This document shows, piece by piece, positions 27,650-36,056 of a stretch of 64,000 bases of DNA; positions within the stretch are counted from its first letter, which is position 1, and every line of letters starts with the position of its first letter. A program made the position numbers and the translations under genes. The stretch comes from Chryseobacterium daeguense DSM 19388 (GTDB taxonomy: Bacteria > Bacteroidota > Bacteroidia > Flavobacteriales > Weeksellaceae). The DNA is taken from assembly GCF_000430825.1 (NCBI RefSeq), contig NZ_AUMT01000017.1, positions 1 through 64,000 on the forward strand. Direction: 5' to 3'. Below the pieces are notes generated by a model, which worked only from the letters and a program-made list of their open reading frames with translations, did not search any database and was not told the DNA's origin.

Positions 27650-28188
27650 TTTATTATTATAATATCCTTTATCTTTCTTTCTACAAAAATACTTATTTCA
27701 AATTGTTCCTTTACAGGGATGCCAAAGATTCTAGCAGATTTCCATGTATTAAAGTCTTCCAATTTAAAGACATTTTCAATTGCATCCTTTATTTTTTTGT
27801 CTGTGTATTTGAGCAATTTTACGCTTTCTAGATTGTCTTTTATACCTATAGTTAAAAGAACCCGGTTTTCTCCTTCTTTGGCATTTTTAGGGATTTTAAT
27901 TTTTTTAAACAATACCGTTCTAAAATTAGAAATTCCTTTTGGAAATTCTGCATGAAGTGTCATAATGCCTCTATCATCAATACAGATTGAATTTTTATTT
28001 TTCTCACATTTTTCTAAAGCCTCTTCAGTTGATAAATCAATTTTTCGGATTTTTGCAGAATCATGTTTAGTCGCAGGAAATATTTTAATGTTTTCTATTC
28101 CTGGAGAAAGATAATAATTAATTGACTCGCTTTTTATTTTACAACTTTCAGCACAAAAAAGAATTATAAAAAAGAATGTAAGTTTCAT
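27646..28188 (-). CDS. Exported protein with TonB C-terminal-like domain
   Basis: 180 residues. Signal peptide MKLTFFFIILFCAESC with a weak lipobox. The C-terminal 70 residues (RVLLTIGIKDNLESVKLL, then NTWKSARIFGIPVKEQFEI) follow the TonB C-terminal pattern of a strand, a helix, a Trp-Lys turn and a Gly-x-Pro-Val strand. There is no membrane anchor or Pro-rich linker, so it is not a working energy transducer but one of the exported TonB_C-like proteins frequent in flavobacteria. Overlaps its upstream neighbour by one base and the downstream one by four. Confidence 0.75.
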   Translation of the reverse strand: MKLTFFFIILFCAESCKIKSESINYYLSPGIENIKIFPATKHDSAKIRKIDLSTEEALEKCEKNKNSICIDDRGIMTLHAEFPKGISNFRTVLFKKIKIPKNAKEGENRVLLTIGIKDNLESVKLLKYTDKKIKDAIENVFKLEDFNTWKSARIFGIPVKEQFEISIFVERKIKDIIIIK

Positions 28189-28676
28189 TATTTAGGATCA
28201 TTACTCTTGTTTGTCAAACCTCTCACATACCAAAACTCAATTTTCTTTATAATTAAATTTTTATAAAAATTCTCAGCTGCTGAATTCCAATACCAATGGT
28301 ATTGTTGAATAATTGTAGAAGCTTGCTGAAAATCAAATGTTTGAGTAAAATATATGTCAATGTAAGGATTTGCATAATTTTTTTTTCTAATTTCTGATCT
28401 TGTATCTACATCACCAACAAACATTAATCTCAAAAATCCGCTATCTGGATAATAAGATTGTATTGTCAAATTACTTTGCGATATTTTTTGCAAGAACAAA
28501 GAAAGAGGTTGATTGTAATAATTTGTTTTATTAAGAATGACATTATCTAAATTATTTATAGTTTGATCATAGAAGTTAGGATAATCTATTATATTAATAG
28601 GCTGACTTGCCTGTGATTTATATTGAGAAAAAAAAAGAACTGTGATAATAAGTATAAATATTTTCTTTGGTTTCAT
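28188..28676 (-). CDS. Small exported protein, immediate partner of the JAB lipoprotein
   Basis: 162 residues. Start at MKPKKIFILI (28676), because upstream codons lie against the end of the lipoprotein gene and are not signal-peptide-like. Signal peptide to about residue 20, then a mature domain with repeated Tyr/Asn-rich segments (NFYDQTINNLDNVILNKTNY, YIDIYFTQTF). I recall similar proteins next to JAB-tailed lipoproteins in other Chryseobacterium genomes, but cannot check this here. It lies 16 bases downstream of the lipoprotein stop. A protective (immunity-like) role is possible but unproven. Confidence 0.78.
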   Translation of the reverse strand: MKPKKIFILIITVLFFSQYKSQASQPINIIDYPNFYDQTINNLDNVILNKTNYYNQPLSLFLQKISQSNLTIQSYYPDSGFLRLMFVGDVDTRSEIRKKNYANPYIDIYFTQTFDFQQASTIIQQYHWYWNSAAENFYKNLIIKKIEFWYVRGLTNKSNDPK

Positions 28677-28692
28677 AATAATTTTTTTAATA

Positions 28693-30336
28693 TTAGGGAC
28701 AAGGTACTGCTTTATAACCAATTATTGTTTTCCCGCCAGATGCTGGAATTTCATATTGAAAAGCAACAGATCGAAGAGGTTTTAAATTTCCATTTGAATC
28801 TATTTTCGCTAAATTAATACCAGAATTATATTTTTCAAGAATACTTGCATAAGCTGATTCAATACCATCATCTTGACTGTTTCCTGAATAAGCAGGGAGC
28901 CTTCCCACCATATAGTTTTCTAATATATTCAAAAAATCTTTTCCTACAGCTGAGCTATCATTAAAAATTCTTCCTTCATTCGTAGTATTATTTGCTAACG
29001 GGTAAGCCGCTAAAAATGCGATAGCCTTCTCTCTATCAGTAACTACAAAAGCATATATTGTTCCATTACTGCTAAAAACAAATGATGATTGAAAGGTTAG
29101 ATATTCTTTAGAATTACCAAGCGTATTATATAGATCTTTTACAGATGGAGGAGCAGCCCCATGATTGGGGTGCGTATGTGCTGAAGCAAGATAATCCCCT
29201 ACCGGTGGCACAGTAATTCCAACATGTCCAGGGTCATTAGGATCATTATTCGAATATGGATCTTGAGCAATTACAGTAGTACCAGTATTAATAATTGCTG
29301 TACCATACTCATAATGATCATTAGCAGCATACTGTTTCAATGCATTCATTTCCGTGGATATTGTGGCTGTATTTAGAATATTATTCGCATTATTTACAGG
29401 ATTTTTTGCATTTTCACAAGGATTATTCTTAGGGTGTCCTCCCAAATTGGGTACTGTTGGTGTACCGTCATTACAATCATTCTGCCCTATTTCTGTGGTA
29501 GGTGACTGCGGTTGTGTAGGAACCCCGTTCCCACCACATGGCTGAGAAGAGCCGTCGCCTGTACCACCTCCGTCTGAGCTGCCATTATCACCATCTCCTG
29601 TAGGATTTCCCGGGCCGGCTCCCGAGCCTGCACCGCCTCCGTCACTTGGGCATTTCCAATCTGCGGAAATTACCAGCACAGACTGTGCTTCTGCTTTACA
29701 GGGCCCTCCGTCATCCGTAGAAAGCTCTCCGTGATTATGGTAGCCTTCACTACACCACGTATAATAAGAATTTACCTGCCAGTAGCAGCCGTCATCTTTC
29801 TGCATTATTCCCGTTGAGTAGGTGTTATTTTCTAATACAGTATAAGAAATCTTCCCGTGCAGGTTTACAGCTCCTCCCGAAAGCATGATCTGCTTTTCCT
29901 GTTCGGTAAGAGTGTAGGTTATCAGAGTTTCTTTCCAGGTTCCGTCTGAAAGAGGACTTAACACTAAATTTTCTACCGGTGCATCAGCAGGAGCATTTTC
30001 CCTGTTGATTCTAAAAGTGTAGGTGTGAAACCCGGGACCGTTTTCAATATAGATCACATCATCTGTATCTATTGAAACTCCGTTTCCATAGCTCACCACT
30101 TTCCCGGAAATATTGGTTTTGAGTGTCTTAAAAGTTTGTTCTGCTTTTTGCAGTTCCGTGGAAAGCTTATCAAAGTGATTACTTTCCTGTAAAGAAATAG
30201 TTTTTAAAGTAAGTTTGAAAGCACTGCTGTTGTAATAAGCTTCATGCTGTTCATTAAGATAGTCGTTCCTGCAGGATTGCAGCATTAGTATAAAGACTGC
30301 CAGAAACGACAGCCATAAAGTAATTTTTTTACTCAT
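28693..30336 (-). CDS. Surface lipoprotein with variable-type JAB/MPN-like C-terminal domain
   Basis: 547 residues in three parts. (1) Lipoprotein signal peptide with lipobox LQSC, then a head to about 230 with a conserved style (QHEAYYNSSAFKL, YIENGPGFHTYTFRI, CYWQVNSYYTWC). (2) A Gly/Ser/Pro-rich linker at about 233-310. (3) A C-terminal domain from about 315 with the JAMM-like signature HTHP (387-390) then PPSVKD (Asp 401), preceded by a possible catalytic Glu in HYEYGTA. This fits a JAB-type zinc peptidase or deconjugase fold, though the Ser-x7-Asp spacing is not classical. Head plus linker plus swapped tail recalls polymorphic toxins. Three small exported genes follow; a divergent XRE gene precedes it. 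Activity and target are not known. Confidence 0.8.
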   Translation of the reverse strand: MSKKITLWLSFLAVFILMLQSCRNDYLNEQHEAYYNSSAFKLTLKTISLQESNHFDKLSTELQKAEQTFKTLKTNISGKVVSYGNGVSIDTDDVIYIENGPGFHTYTFRINRENAPADAPVENLVLSPLSDGTWKETLITYTLTEQEKQIMLSGGAVNLHGKISYTVLENNTYSTGIMQKDDGCYWQVNSYYTWCSEGYHNHGELSTDDGGPCKAEAQSVLVISADWKCPSDGGGAGSGAGPGNPTGDGDNGSSDGGGTGDGSSQPCGGNGVPTQPQSPTTEIGQNDCNDGTPTVPNLGGHPKNNPCENAKNPVNNANNILNTATISTEMNALKQYAANDHYEYGTAIINTGTTVIAQDPYSNNDPNDPGHVGITVPPVGDYLASAHTHPNHGAAPPSVKDLYNTLGNSKEYLTFQSSFVFSSNGTIYAFVVTDREKAIAFLAAYPLANNTTNEGRIFNDSSAVGKDFLNILENYMVGRLPAYSGNSQDDGIESAYASILEKYNSGINLAKIDSNGNLKPLRSVAFQYEIPASGGKTIIGYKAVPCP

Positions 30337-30401
30337 TTGTTTTGTTGTTTTTTAAGGTTGTAAATATATAAAATTAATAATCCACACCGAAGTGATATTT
30401 G

Positions 30402-30433
30402 CAAATATAAAAGAAAAATTTAATTATGGCAAA
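30402..30433 (-). promoter_or_regulatory. Promoter of the JAB lipoprotein operon
   Basis: On the minus strand: TTTG (30430-30433), 20 bases, TATATTTG (30402-30409). The transcript leader would be about 60 bases. The -33 box lies in the middle of the palindrome at 30423-30444, and the -7 box overlaps a 14-base palindrome ATATTTGCAAATAT (30395-30408). Confidence 0.7.
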
Positions 30434-30444
30434 AATGCCATAAT
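30423..30444. promoter_or_regulatory. Operator-like palindrome in the XRE/lipoprotein divergent region
   Basis: Perfect 9-base arms ATTATGGCA and TGCCATAAT around AAAA. It covers the -33 box of the lipoprotein promoter and lies 32 bases upstream of the XRE gene start. It is not followed by a T run in a terminator position. It is the natural candidate binding site of the XRE protein. Confidence 0.6.
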
Positions 30445-30475
30445 GATTTTTTTTTATAATCTCAACCTTTGTATT

Positions 30476-30733
30476 GTGAGAGCAAGCATTGATAAAGAGT
30501 TTATAATATTATTTGGGAAAAATCTAAGAAATATTAGAGAGTCCAAAGGTATGAGTATGCAAACTCTTGCAGATATAATAAATGTTGAATATTCACAAAT
30601 AAGCCGAATTGAAAGAGGACTAATAAATACATCAATAGGAATTGCCAATGAGATAGCAAAGGCCTTAGAAATTGATATAAAAGAATTATTTAATTTCCCA
30701 ACAGAACAAAATAAAAAAACCATCAAAATTTGA
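30476..30733 (+). CDS. XRE-family helix-turn-helix regulator
   Basis: 85-residue DNA-binding protein made almost wholly of one Cro/C1-type HTH (FGKNLRNIRESKGMSMQTLA, YSQISRIERGLINTS). I prefer the GTG at 30476, giving MRASIDKEF; an ATG at 30443 in the same frame would add 11 residues and would sit inside the palindrome. It is divergent from the JAB lipoprotein operon and probably represses or activates it and itself. The last codons and TGA lie within a terminator. Confidence 0.82.
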   Translation: MRASIDKEFIILFGKNLRNIRESKGMSMQTLADIINVEYSQISRIERGLINTSIGIANEIAKALEIDIKELFNFPTEQNKKTIKI

Positions 30734-30743
30734 TGGTTTTCTT
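30716..30743 (+). terminator. Terminator overlapping the end of the XRE gene
   Basis: AAAACCATCA (30716-30725) and TGATGGTTTT (30731-30740) form a 10-bp perfect stem; the stop TGA is part of the right arm. Confidence 0.8.
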
Positions 30744-30754
30744 CTATATTAATT

Positions 30755-31462
30755 TTAATCCTCCCTCAGATTTAATTCCAGCTCAATATCTTTATTAATC
30801 TTCTTTATGGAAGAATATTTGGCATCACAAACCATTGTGGTCAAAACATACTCACCTTTGTCTACAAGCAAAAAGTTTTGTCCGTTGGCCGGGACATCAA
30901 GGTTGTAATATTTTTTACCGCTTATTTTTACAATGAGGTTACATTTAGATTTATTTTTAATATTAATGTAAGCTTCTTTGTCCATAGGATCATTATTAAA
31001 CATGTGGGTCAATAATGCTGCCGTTCTTTTATTTTGTTCGCTTGCACCGGTAGATTTTTTGCTGGTTCCTGCTACACTTGCGTAGTTTACGGTTCTTTCC
31101 GGAGCTGCTGAGCCTGTATTTGCAGCGATAGTTTTGGAGCTGTTCAGGGTATTGTTGTCAAGAACCATTTGTTTCACTTTATCTTCACTCAGAGGTTTGA
31201 TGGTAGGCTTGGCTTCGGGAGAATTATCTGCCATAATAAGTGCGATCAGCTTCTTTTTAAAATAATCTGTCTTGGCATGCCCGGGGTTTTGCTTTAAAAA
31301 TCCTGCAATTACCCTGGCTTCTTTTGTAGCTTCCGCATCGCCTTCCGTATAGATGATCACGGTCTCTTTTTCTACAATGGCTTTAGATTTTGTTTTTTTC
31401 TTTTTTTGAGAAAAGCCCAAGGTAAAAATACATAAAAATATGAGGAGAAATATTTTTTTCAT
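30755..31462 (-). CDS. Exported protein of the local 'CN...VC' family, member 1
   Basis: 235 residues: signal peptide (MKKIFLLIFLCIFTLGFSQ), a Lys-rich stretch, a helical region (AGFLKQNPGHAKTDYFKKKL), a low-complexity Ser/Thr/Ala linker, and a C-terminal beta-rich domain with KNKSKCNLIVKISG and TTMVCDAKYSS. The same C-terminal domain recurs at 49782, 51505 and 52380, always with one Cys in an N-x-S-x-C-N motif and another in VC, which may pair. Function unknown; I believe the databases list it as a flavobacterial domain of unknown function but cannot check. Confidence 0.82.
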   Translation of the reverse strand: MKKIFLLIFLCIFTLGFSQKKKKTKSKAIVEKETVIIYTEGDAEATKEARVIAGFLKQNPGHAKTDYFKKKLIALIMADNSPEAKPTIKPLSEDKVKQMVLDNNTLNSSKTIAANTGSAAPERTVNYASVAGTSKKSTGASEQNKRTAALLTHMFNNDPMDKEAYINIKNKSKCNLIVKISGKKYYNLDVPANGQNFLLVDKGEYVLTTMVCDAKYSSIKKINKDIELELNLRED

Positions 31463-31537
31463 TAACTAAACGTTTAAAATTTTATTAAATATACAAATAA
31501 CGCAAAAAGTCATTTTTTAGTTTATCATTAAAATCAT

Positions 31538-31545
31538 TATCTTTG
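31538..31545 (+). promoter_or_regulatory. -7 box of tsf
   Basis: TATCTTTG followed by CACAG, with only T-rich sequence at the -33 position (31513-31518). The leader to the tsf ATG is about 60 bases. It gives tsf its own promoter, away from rpsB. Confidence 0.65.
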
Positions 31546-31607
31546 CACAGCTTTAAAACTAAGCAAAAAATTAATACTAATCTTACAATAAAAAAATAAT
31601 AGATATT

Positions 31608-32432
31608 ATGTCTTATACACCAGTAGCTGCTGACGTAGCAAAATTGAGAAACCAAACGGGTGCAGGTATGATGGACTGCAAGAAAGCTTTAGTAGAAGCT
31701 GAAGGAGATTTCGAAAAAGCAGTAGATATCCTTAGAAAAAAAGGACAGAAAGTTGCTGCTAACAGAGCGGACAGAGAGTCTACTGAAGGTGCAGTAATCG
31801 CAAGAGTAAACGAAGATAACACTTTAGGTGCTATTATTTCTTTGAACTGCGAAACTGACTTCGTTGCTAAAAATGAAGCTTTCATTGAGCTGGCTTACGA
31901 ATTAGCTGAAATGGCGATCTTCGCTGCTACAAAAGAGGAGCTTTTAGCTACAGATTTCCACGGAATCACTGTTGCTGAAAAATTAGTAGAGCAGACAGGT
32001 GTTATCGGTGAAAAAATTGAGATCGGTGCATTCGAAAGAATTACAGGTCCTTATTTAGGAGCTTACATCCACGCTGGAAACAAAATCGCTGCTATCACTG
32101 CCCTTTCTTCTAAAGTAGACGGAGCTGATGAAACTGCTAAGGCTGTTTCTATGCAGGTTGCTGCTATGAACCCGATCGCTCTTGACGAAACTGCTGTTTC
32201 TCAGGAAACTATCGACAGAGAATTAGAAATCGAGAGACACAAACTTACTGAAGAAGGTAAGCCTGCAAACATTATCGACAATATCCTGAAAGGTAAAATG
32301 CAGAGATTCTACAAAGACAATACTTTGGTACACCAGGATTTCATTAAGGACGGAAGCATTTCTGTTGCTGACTATGTGAAGTCTGTAAACGGAGACCTTA
32401 AAGTAACTGGATTCGTAAGAGTAAGCTTATAA
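31608..32432 (+). CDS. tsf: Translation elongation factor Ts
   Basis: 274-residue guanine-nucleotide exchange factor for EF-Tu. The N-terminal UBA-like part (VAKLRNQTGAGMMDCKKALV) and the TDFVAKN motif that inserts into EF-Tu are present; the C-terminal dimerisation core follows. In Bacteroidota and most bacteria tsf follows rpsB. Here rpsB lies 20 kb to the right on the other strand, so this copy is displaced. Confidence 0.97.
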   Translation: MSYTPVAADVAKLRNQTGAGMMDCKKALVEAEGDFEKAVDILRKKGQKVAANRADRESTEGAVIARVNEDNTLGAIISLNCETDFVAKNEAFIELAYELAEMAIFAATKEELLATDFHGITVAEKLVEQTGVIGEKIEIGAFERITGPYLGAYIHAGNKIAAITALSSKVDGADETAKAVSMQVAAMNPIALDETAVSQETIDRELEIERHKLTEEGKPANIIDNILKGKMQRFYKDNTLVHQDFIKDGSISVADYVKSVNGDLKVTGFVRVSL

Positions 32433-32454
32433 TCTTTTCAGATTTTAAAAATAG

Positions 32455-32485
32455 ATCCCGGTGATTTTTTCACCGGGATTTTTTT
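32455..32485 (+). terminator. Terminator after tsf
   Basis: ATCCCGGTGA and CACCGGGAT stem with a T6 loop and a T7 tail. Confidence 0.88.
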
Positions 32486-32601
32486 ATTTCACCGGATTAT
32501 GAAATCCGAGCCAATATTAAAATTTAATTAAATTTTCAATAATTTAAACATGAACGAGAATTTAGCAGAATTTTTTGTTTAAAAATTTGATTATTAATAC
32601 T

Positions 32602-32609
32602 TACATTTG
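32602..32609 (+). promoter_or_regulatory. -7 box of adhesin-like gene 1
   Basis: TACATTTG, 18 bases before the ATG at 32628. The TTG inside it opens a longer frame but is not a start. Confidence 0.6.
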
Positions 32610-32627
32610 CTTCCCTTATCAATAACC

Positions 32628-35600
32628 ATGAAAAAACTTCTACTAACTATTTGTACTTTTCTTTGCTTATTATTCAATGCACAGCTTGATACTGACCACT
32701 GGTTTGCCCCGATGGCAGCAAAAGCAGGAATGACGGGACTTCAGGGACATTTATACCTTTCAACTAATGAGACCACGCCGTTTTCCGTGCAGATTTATAA
32801 TAACAATACACTCTACACCACAGTACAGGTGAGCAAGGGAAATCCTGCTCAGGTTAGTATTCCCAACTACTTCCTGATTACAGATAATCCCGGAGACCTC
32901 TTTACTCCTAATGCCATGGGAATGAATGTGAAAGGTCCAAAAAAATTCTTTGCGAATTACAGGTTCTCACTTCAGAACCATGCAGAAATCATCACTTCCA
33001 AAGGACTGGCCGGTCTGGGAACTACCTTCTATGCAGGAATGGCTCCTATAACAGGTACAGCTTACTATGTAAATGCCATGATAGGAATTACAGCCACGGA
33101 AGATAATACTTCTGTAGTAGTTTCCGGATACAACCCAAATGTTGTTTTTTCTGACGGATCTTCAAGCCCTACTAAAACTTTTACTTTAAATAAAGGACAA
33201 TCTTACATATTAGATGCAGCAAGTACAGATTCCTTCTACAATCTTAACGGGCTGGTAGGAGCAAAAATTGTAGCTACAAAACCCATTTCGGTCACCAACG
33301 GAAATTTTAACGGGATCTACACAAGCTTAAATTTTACCAATAATGATGTTCTCATGGATCAGGCTGTTCCGGTAGAAAGACTGGGAAAAGACTTTGTAGT
33401 AGTAAAAGGCAACGGCTCTGTTGCATCTGAAATGGAAACCGCTTTAGTCATCGCTACCGAGGACAATACACAGCTTACCATCAATGGTACCGGCACAGGG
33501 ATTACACTAAATGCAGGACAATATTATATGGTTCCGAGCAGCAATTATGTGTTTCAGGGAGGTATAGACAATTACAATATGGGCATTTCTGCCACTAAAA
33601 ATATCTATGTATATCAATTATTGGCGGGCGTTTCAGGAGGAAATGAATATCCTACCGGCGGAATGAATTTCATCCCTCCGCTAAGCTGCTTTATGCCAAA
33701 TAAAATTGATGAAATCGGGTTTATCAACAGGATCGGAACCCAGACCTACAACACAAAACTAAACATCATTACCCAAACCGGAGCTGCCGTAACGTTGAAC
33801 GGAGCAGCCATTGCTGCCGCCAACGGTCCTTTTGTGGTAAACGGAAATCCAAACTGGGTAACCTATTCTGTACCAAATGTTTCGGGAACAATTACCGTAA
33901 ACTCTACAAAATCTGTAACTGCAGGAATTGCGGCTGGAAGCGGTGCGGTAGGTTATGGAGGTTATTTTGCAGGGTTTTCATCAGTTCCGTCTATTTCGAA
34001 GACAGGGGACTGCTATACAGGAATTTTATTGCAGGTAGATAACACCTACGACGGATACCAATGGTATCTGAATGGAAATCCTATTCCCGGGGCGACCTCC
34101 TACTCCATCAATCCTGAATTGTACGGAGCGGGAACTTACACTTGTCTGGTAACAAAAAATAATTGTGAATCCAAGCTTACGGCAGGTTATAATTACACCC
34201 TTTGTCCGCCAATCACAACTACAACGTATACCATCGGATCTTGTAATACGAAAGTAATTTCTCCTGTATTTACTACTTCCACACAGGCTATTATTCCTTC
34301 AAATACGAGCATTATTTCAGCACCTACATCAGGAACCGCGACAGTAAACCCTGCAACAGGACAAATTACCTACATTCCAAATCCCGGATTGACGGCAGAT
34401 GCTACGGATACATTTGTTTATTATGCAGAAGGAAACGGAAACCCTGCTGATTTTGAATATTTTAAGATTATAATTAATATTGATGTTTTACAAACCACTA
34501 ACGGAACTTTAACATCTTGCGCGGATACTAACGGAAATGGCACTTTTGACCTGACTTCAGTAAGTCTTTCTCCGGATTCAGGAACTACGGTTCAATATTT
34601 TACAAACGCTGCTCTTTCCGGAGCGCCTGTTGCATCTCCCACGACATACAATGGTCCGGCAGGAACAATCTACGCAAATGTGTCTTCCCAATACGGCTGT
34701 ACAAAAGCAGCTCAGATTGTTTTAACAACAACACCTTCCCCGAATATTAATACCGGCAACTTTAATGCAACACTTTGTGATGATAATTTTGATGGTATTG
34801 TCAATGTTAATTTTTCAAGCATTACACCTGTAATTGTAACGAGTTCAGGAAGCTTTAATGTGAGATATTATTTAAACCAGACAGACGCTACTGCAGGAAA
34901 CACCAATACATTGCCCGCTAACTGGACGTATACAGCCAATACTACTGTTTATGTAAGAGTAGATGCCATTACAGGAGGCTGTCCTGCGGTATTTGGCCAG
35001 ATTAACTTTAAAATCGGGAATAAAATCGCTCTGCTTACAGGAACTGCATCGACAGATGTTTGTGATAATGACATCTCCGGCTCAGAAAGTGTAAATCTTA
35101 ATGATTATAAAAATTTATTTACTGCAGATCCGGGTATTATTTTAACATTTCATACTACTTTAGCAAATGCGCAGGCTGGAACAAATGCAATTCCGGCTGT
35201 ACAGAATATCACCTCGGCGGCTACATTTTACATCAGATTTACCAGCGCAGCGGGATGCCCGAATACAGGAGTTTTAACAATAAATTTAAAAACTCCGAAG
35301 ATATCAGATAAGCTGCATGACCAGGTAGTTTGTGAGAACGAAGTGGTAACTTTGGATCCGGGACCGGGCTTTACTTCATATACATGGAGCACAGGAGCTA
35401 CAAGCCAGACTGTAACCGTAGGTGCCGGAAGCTATTACGTAGATTTAGGATTTAACGGATGTGTTTACCGCCAGAATGTAACCGTGACCACTGCCCAGGC
35501 CCCCGTTATTAATAAAATTGAAGTTTCAGGATATAATGCAACAGTTTTTGTTTCCGGAGGCACTCCACCTTATCAATATTCATTAAACGGGATTGATTAT

Positions 35601-35978
35601 CAAGCCTCTAATGTATTCACAGGTTTATCAAGAGGTATGCATACCGTGTATGTTTTGGGTGCAGACGGATGTTCTCCGGTAAGAAAAGAATTTTTAATAT
35701 TAAACCTTATCAATGCCATTACCCCAAATGGCGACGGCCTTAATGATATATTAAATTATTCTGATCTTAGAATAAAACAGGACGTTTCTATAGAAGTGGT
35801 GGATCGCTACGGAGCTATGGTTTACAGAGCTGCAGATAAAAACTATACCTGGGACGGAAAAGTAAACGGAAGACCTTTAACTACCGGAACGTATTGGTAT
35901 TTACTAAGATGGATTGAACCTGACACAAAATTACCAGTTTCATACTCAGGATGGATATTAATTAAAAATCGGGAGTAA
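32628..35978 (+). CDS. T9SS type B adhesin-like protein 1 with IgGFc-binding-like region
   Basis: 1116 residues. Signal peptide (1-19), then a family start D-x-D/E-HWFAP and an N-terminal region to about 465 that resembles the IgGFc-binding N-terminal family (GITATEDNTSVVVSGY, LNKGQSYIL, ATKPISVTNGNFNG). Next an Ig-like module (YQWYLNGNPIPGATSY, about 480-530), a cadherin-like module (about 540-620), three copies of a roughly 80-residue Cys-containing module (about 620-890), a WSTGATSQTV module (about 895-950), another Ig-like module (about 957-1010) and the gliding-motility-associated C-terminal domain (NAITPNGDGLND, about 1025-1116) that directs T9SS type B export. First of five tandem paralogues. 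Ligand unknown. Confidence 0.88.
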   Translation: MKKLLLTICTFLCLLFNAQLDTDHWFAPMAAKAGMTGLQGHLYLSTNETTPFSVQIYNNNTLYTTVQVSKGNPAQVSIPNYFLITDNPGDLFTPNAMGMNVKGPKKFFANYRFSLQNHAEIITSKGLAGLGTTFYAGMAPITGTAYYVNAMIGITATEDNTSVVVSGYNPNVVFSDGSSSPTKTFTLNKGQSYILDAASTDSFYNLNGLVGAKIVATKPISVTNGNFNGIYTSLNFTNNDVLMDQAVPVERLGKDFVVVKGNGSVASEMETALVIATEDNTQLTINGTGTGITLNAGQYYMVPSSNYVFQGGIDNYNMGISATKNIYVYQLLAGVSGGNEYPTGGMNFIPPLSCFMPNKIDEIGFINRIGTQTYNTKLNIITQTGAAVTLNGAAIAAANGPFVVNGNPNWVTYSVPNVSGTITVNSTKSVTAGIAAGSGAVGYGGYFAGFSSVPSISKTGDCYTGILLQVDNTYDGYQWYLNGNPIPGATSYSINPELYGAGTYTCLVTKNNCESKLTAGYNYTLCPPITTTTYTIGSCNTKVISPVFTTSTQAIIPSNTSIISAPTSGTATVNPATGQITYIPNPGLTADATDTFVYYAEGNGNPADFEYFKIIINIDVLQTTNGTLTSCADTNGNGTFDLTSVSLSPDSGTTVQYFTNAALSGAPVASPTTYNGPAGTIYANVSSQYGCTKAAQIVLTTTPSPNINTGNFNATLCDDNFDGIVNVNFSSITPVIVTSSGSFNVRYYLNQTDATAGNTNTLPANWTYTANTTVYVRVDAITGGCPAVFGQINFKIGNKIALLTGTASTDVCDNDISGSESVNLNDYKNLFTADPGIILTFHTTLANAQAGTNAIPAVQNITSAATFYIRFTSAAGCPNTGVLTINLKTPKISDKLHDQVVCENEVVTLDPGPGFTSYTWSTGATSQTVTVGAGSYYVDLGFNGCVYRQNVTVTTAQAPVINKIEVSGYNATVFVSGGTPPYQYSLNGIDYQASNVFTGLSRGMHTVYVLGADGCSPVRKEFLILNLINAITPNGDGLNDILNYSDLRIKQDVSIEVVDRYGAMVYRAADKNYTWDGKVNGRPLTTGTYWYLLRWIEPDTKLPVSYSGWILIKNRE

Positions 35979-36026
35979 TTTTATATTTTTCTTCACATTT
36001 TATTAACAATATTTCAAATATTATAT

Positions 36027-36034
36027 TAAATTTG
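36027..36034 (+). promoter_or_regulatory. -7 box of adhesin-like gene 2
   Basis: TAAATTTG, 22 bases before the ATG. The leader after it (AATCCTAATTCC) is shared with gene 3. Confidence 0.6.
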
Positions 36035-36056
36035 TAGAAATCCTAATTCCTACTAT

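Noticed and set aside
30443..30475. ATG at 30443 as start of the XRE gene
   Set aside because: It would begin within the operator-like palindrome and add 11 hydrophobic residues not typical of XRE proteins; the GTG at 30476 is preferred but the longer form is not excluded.
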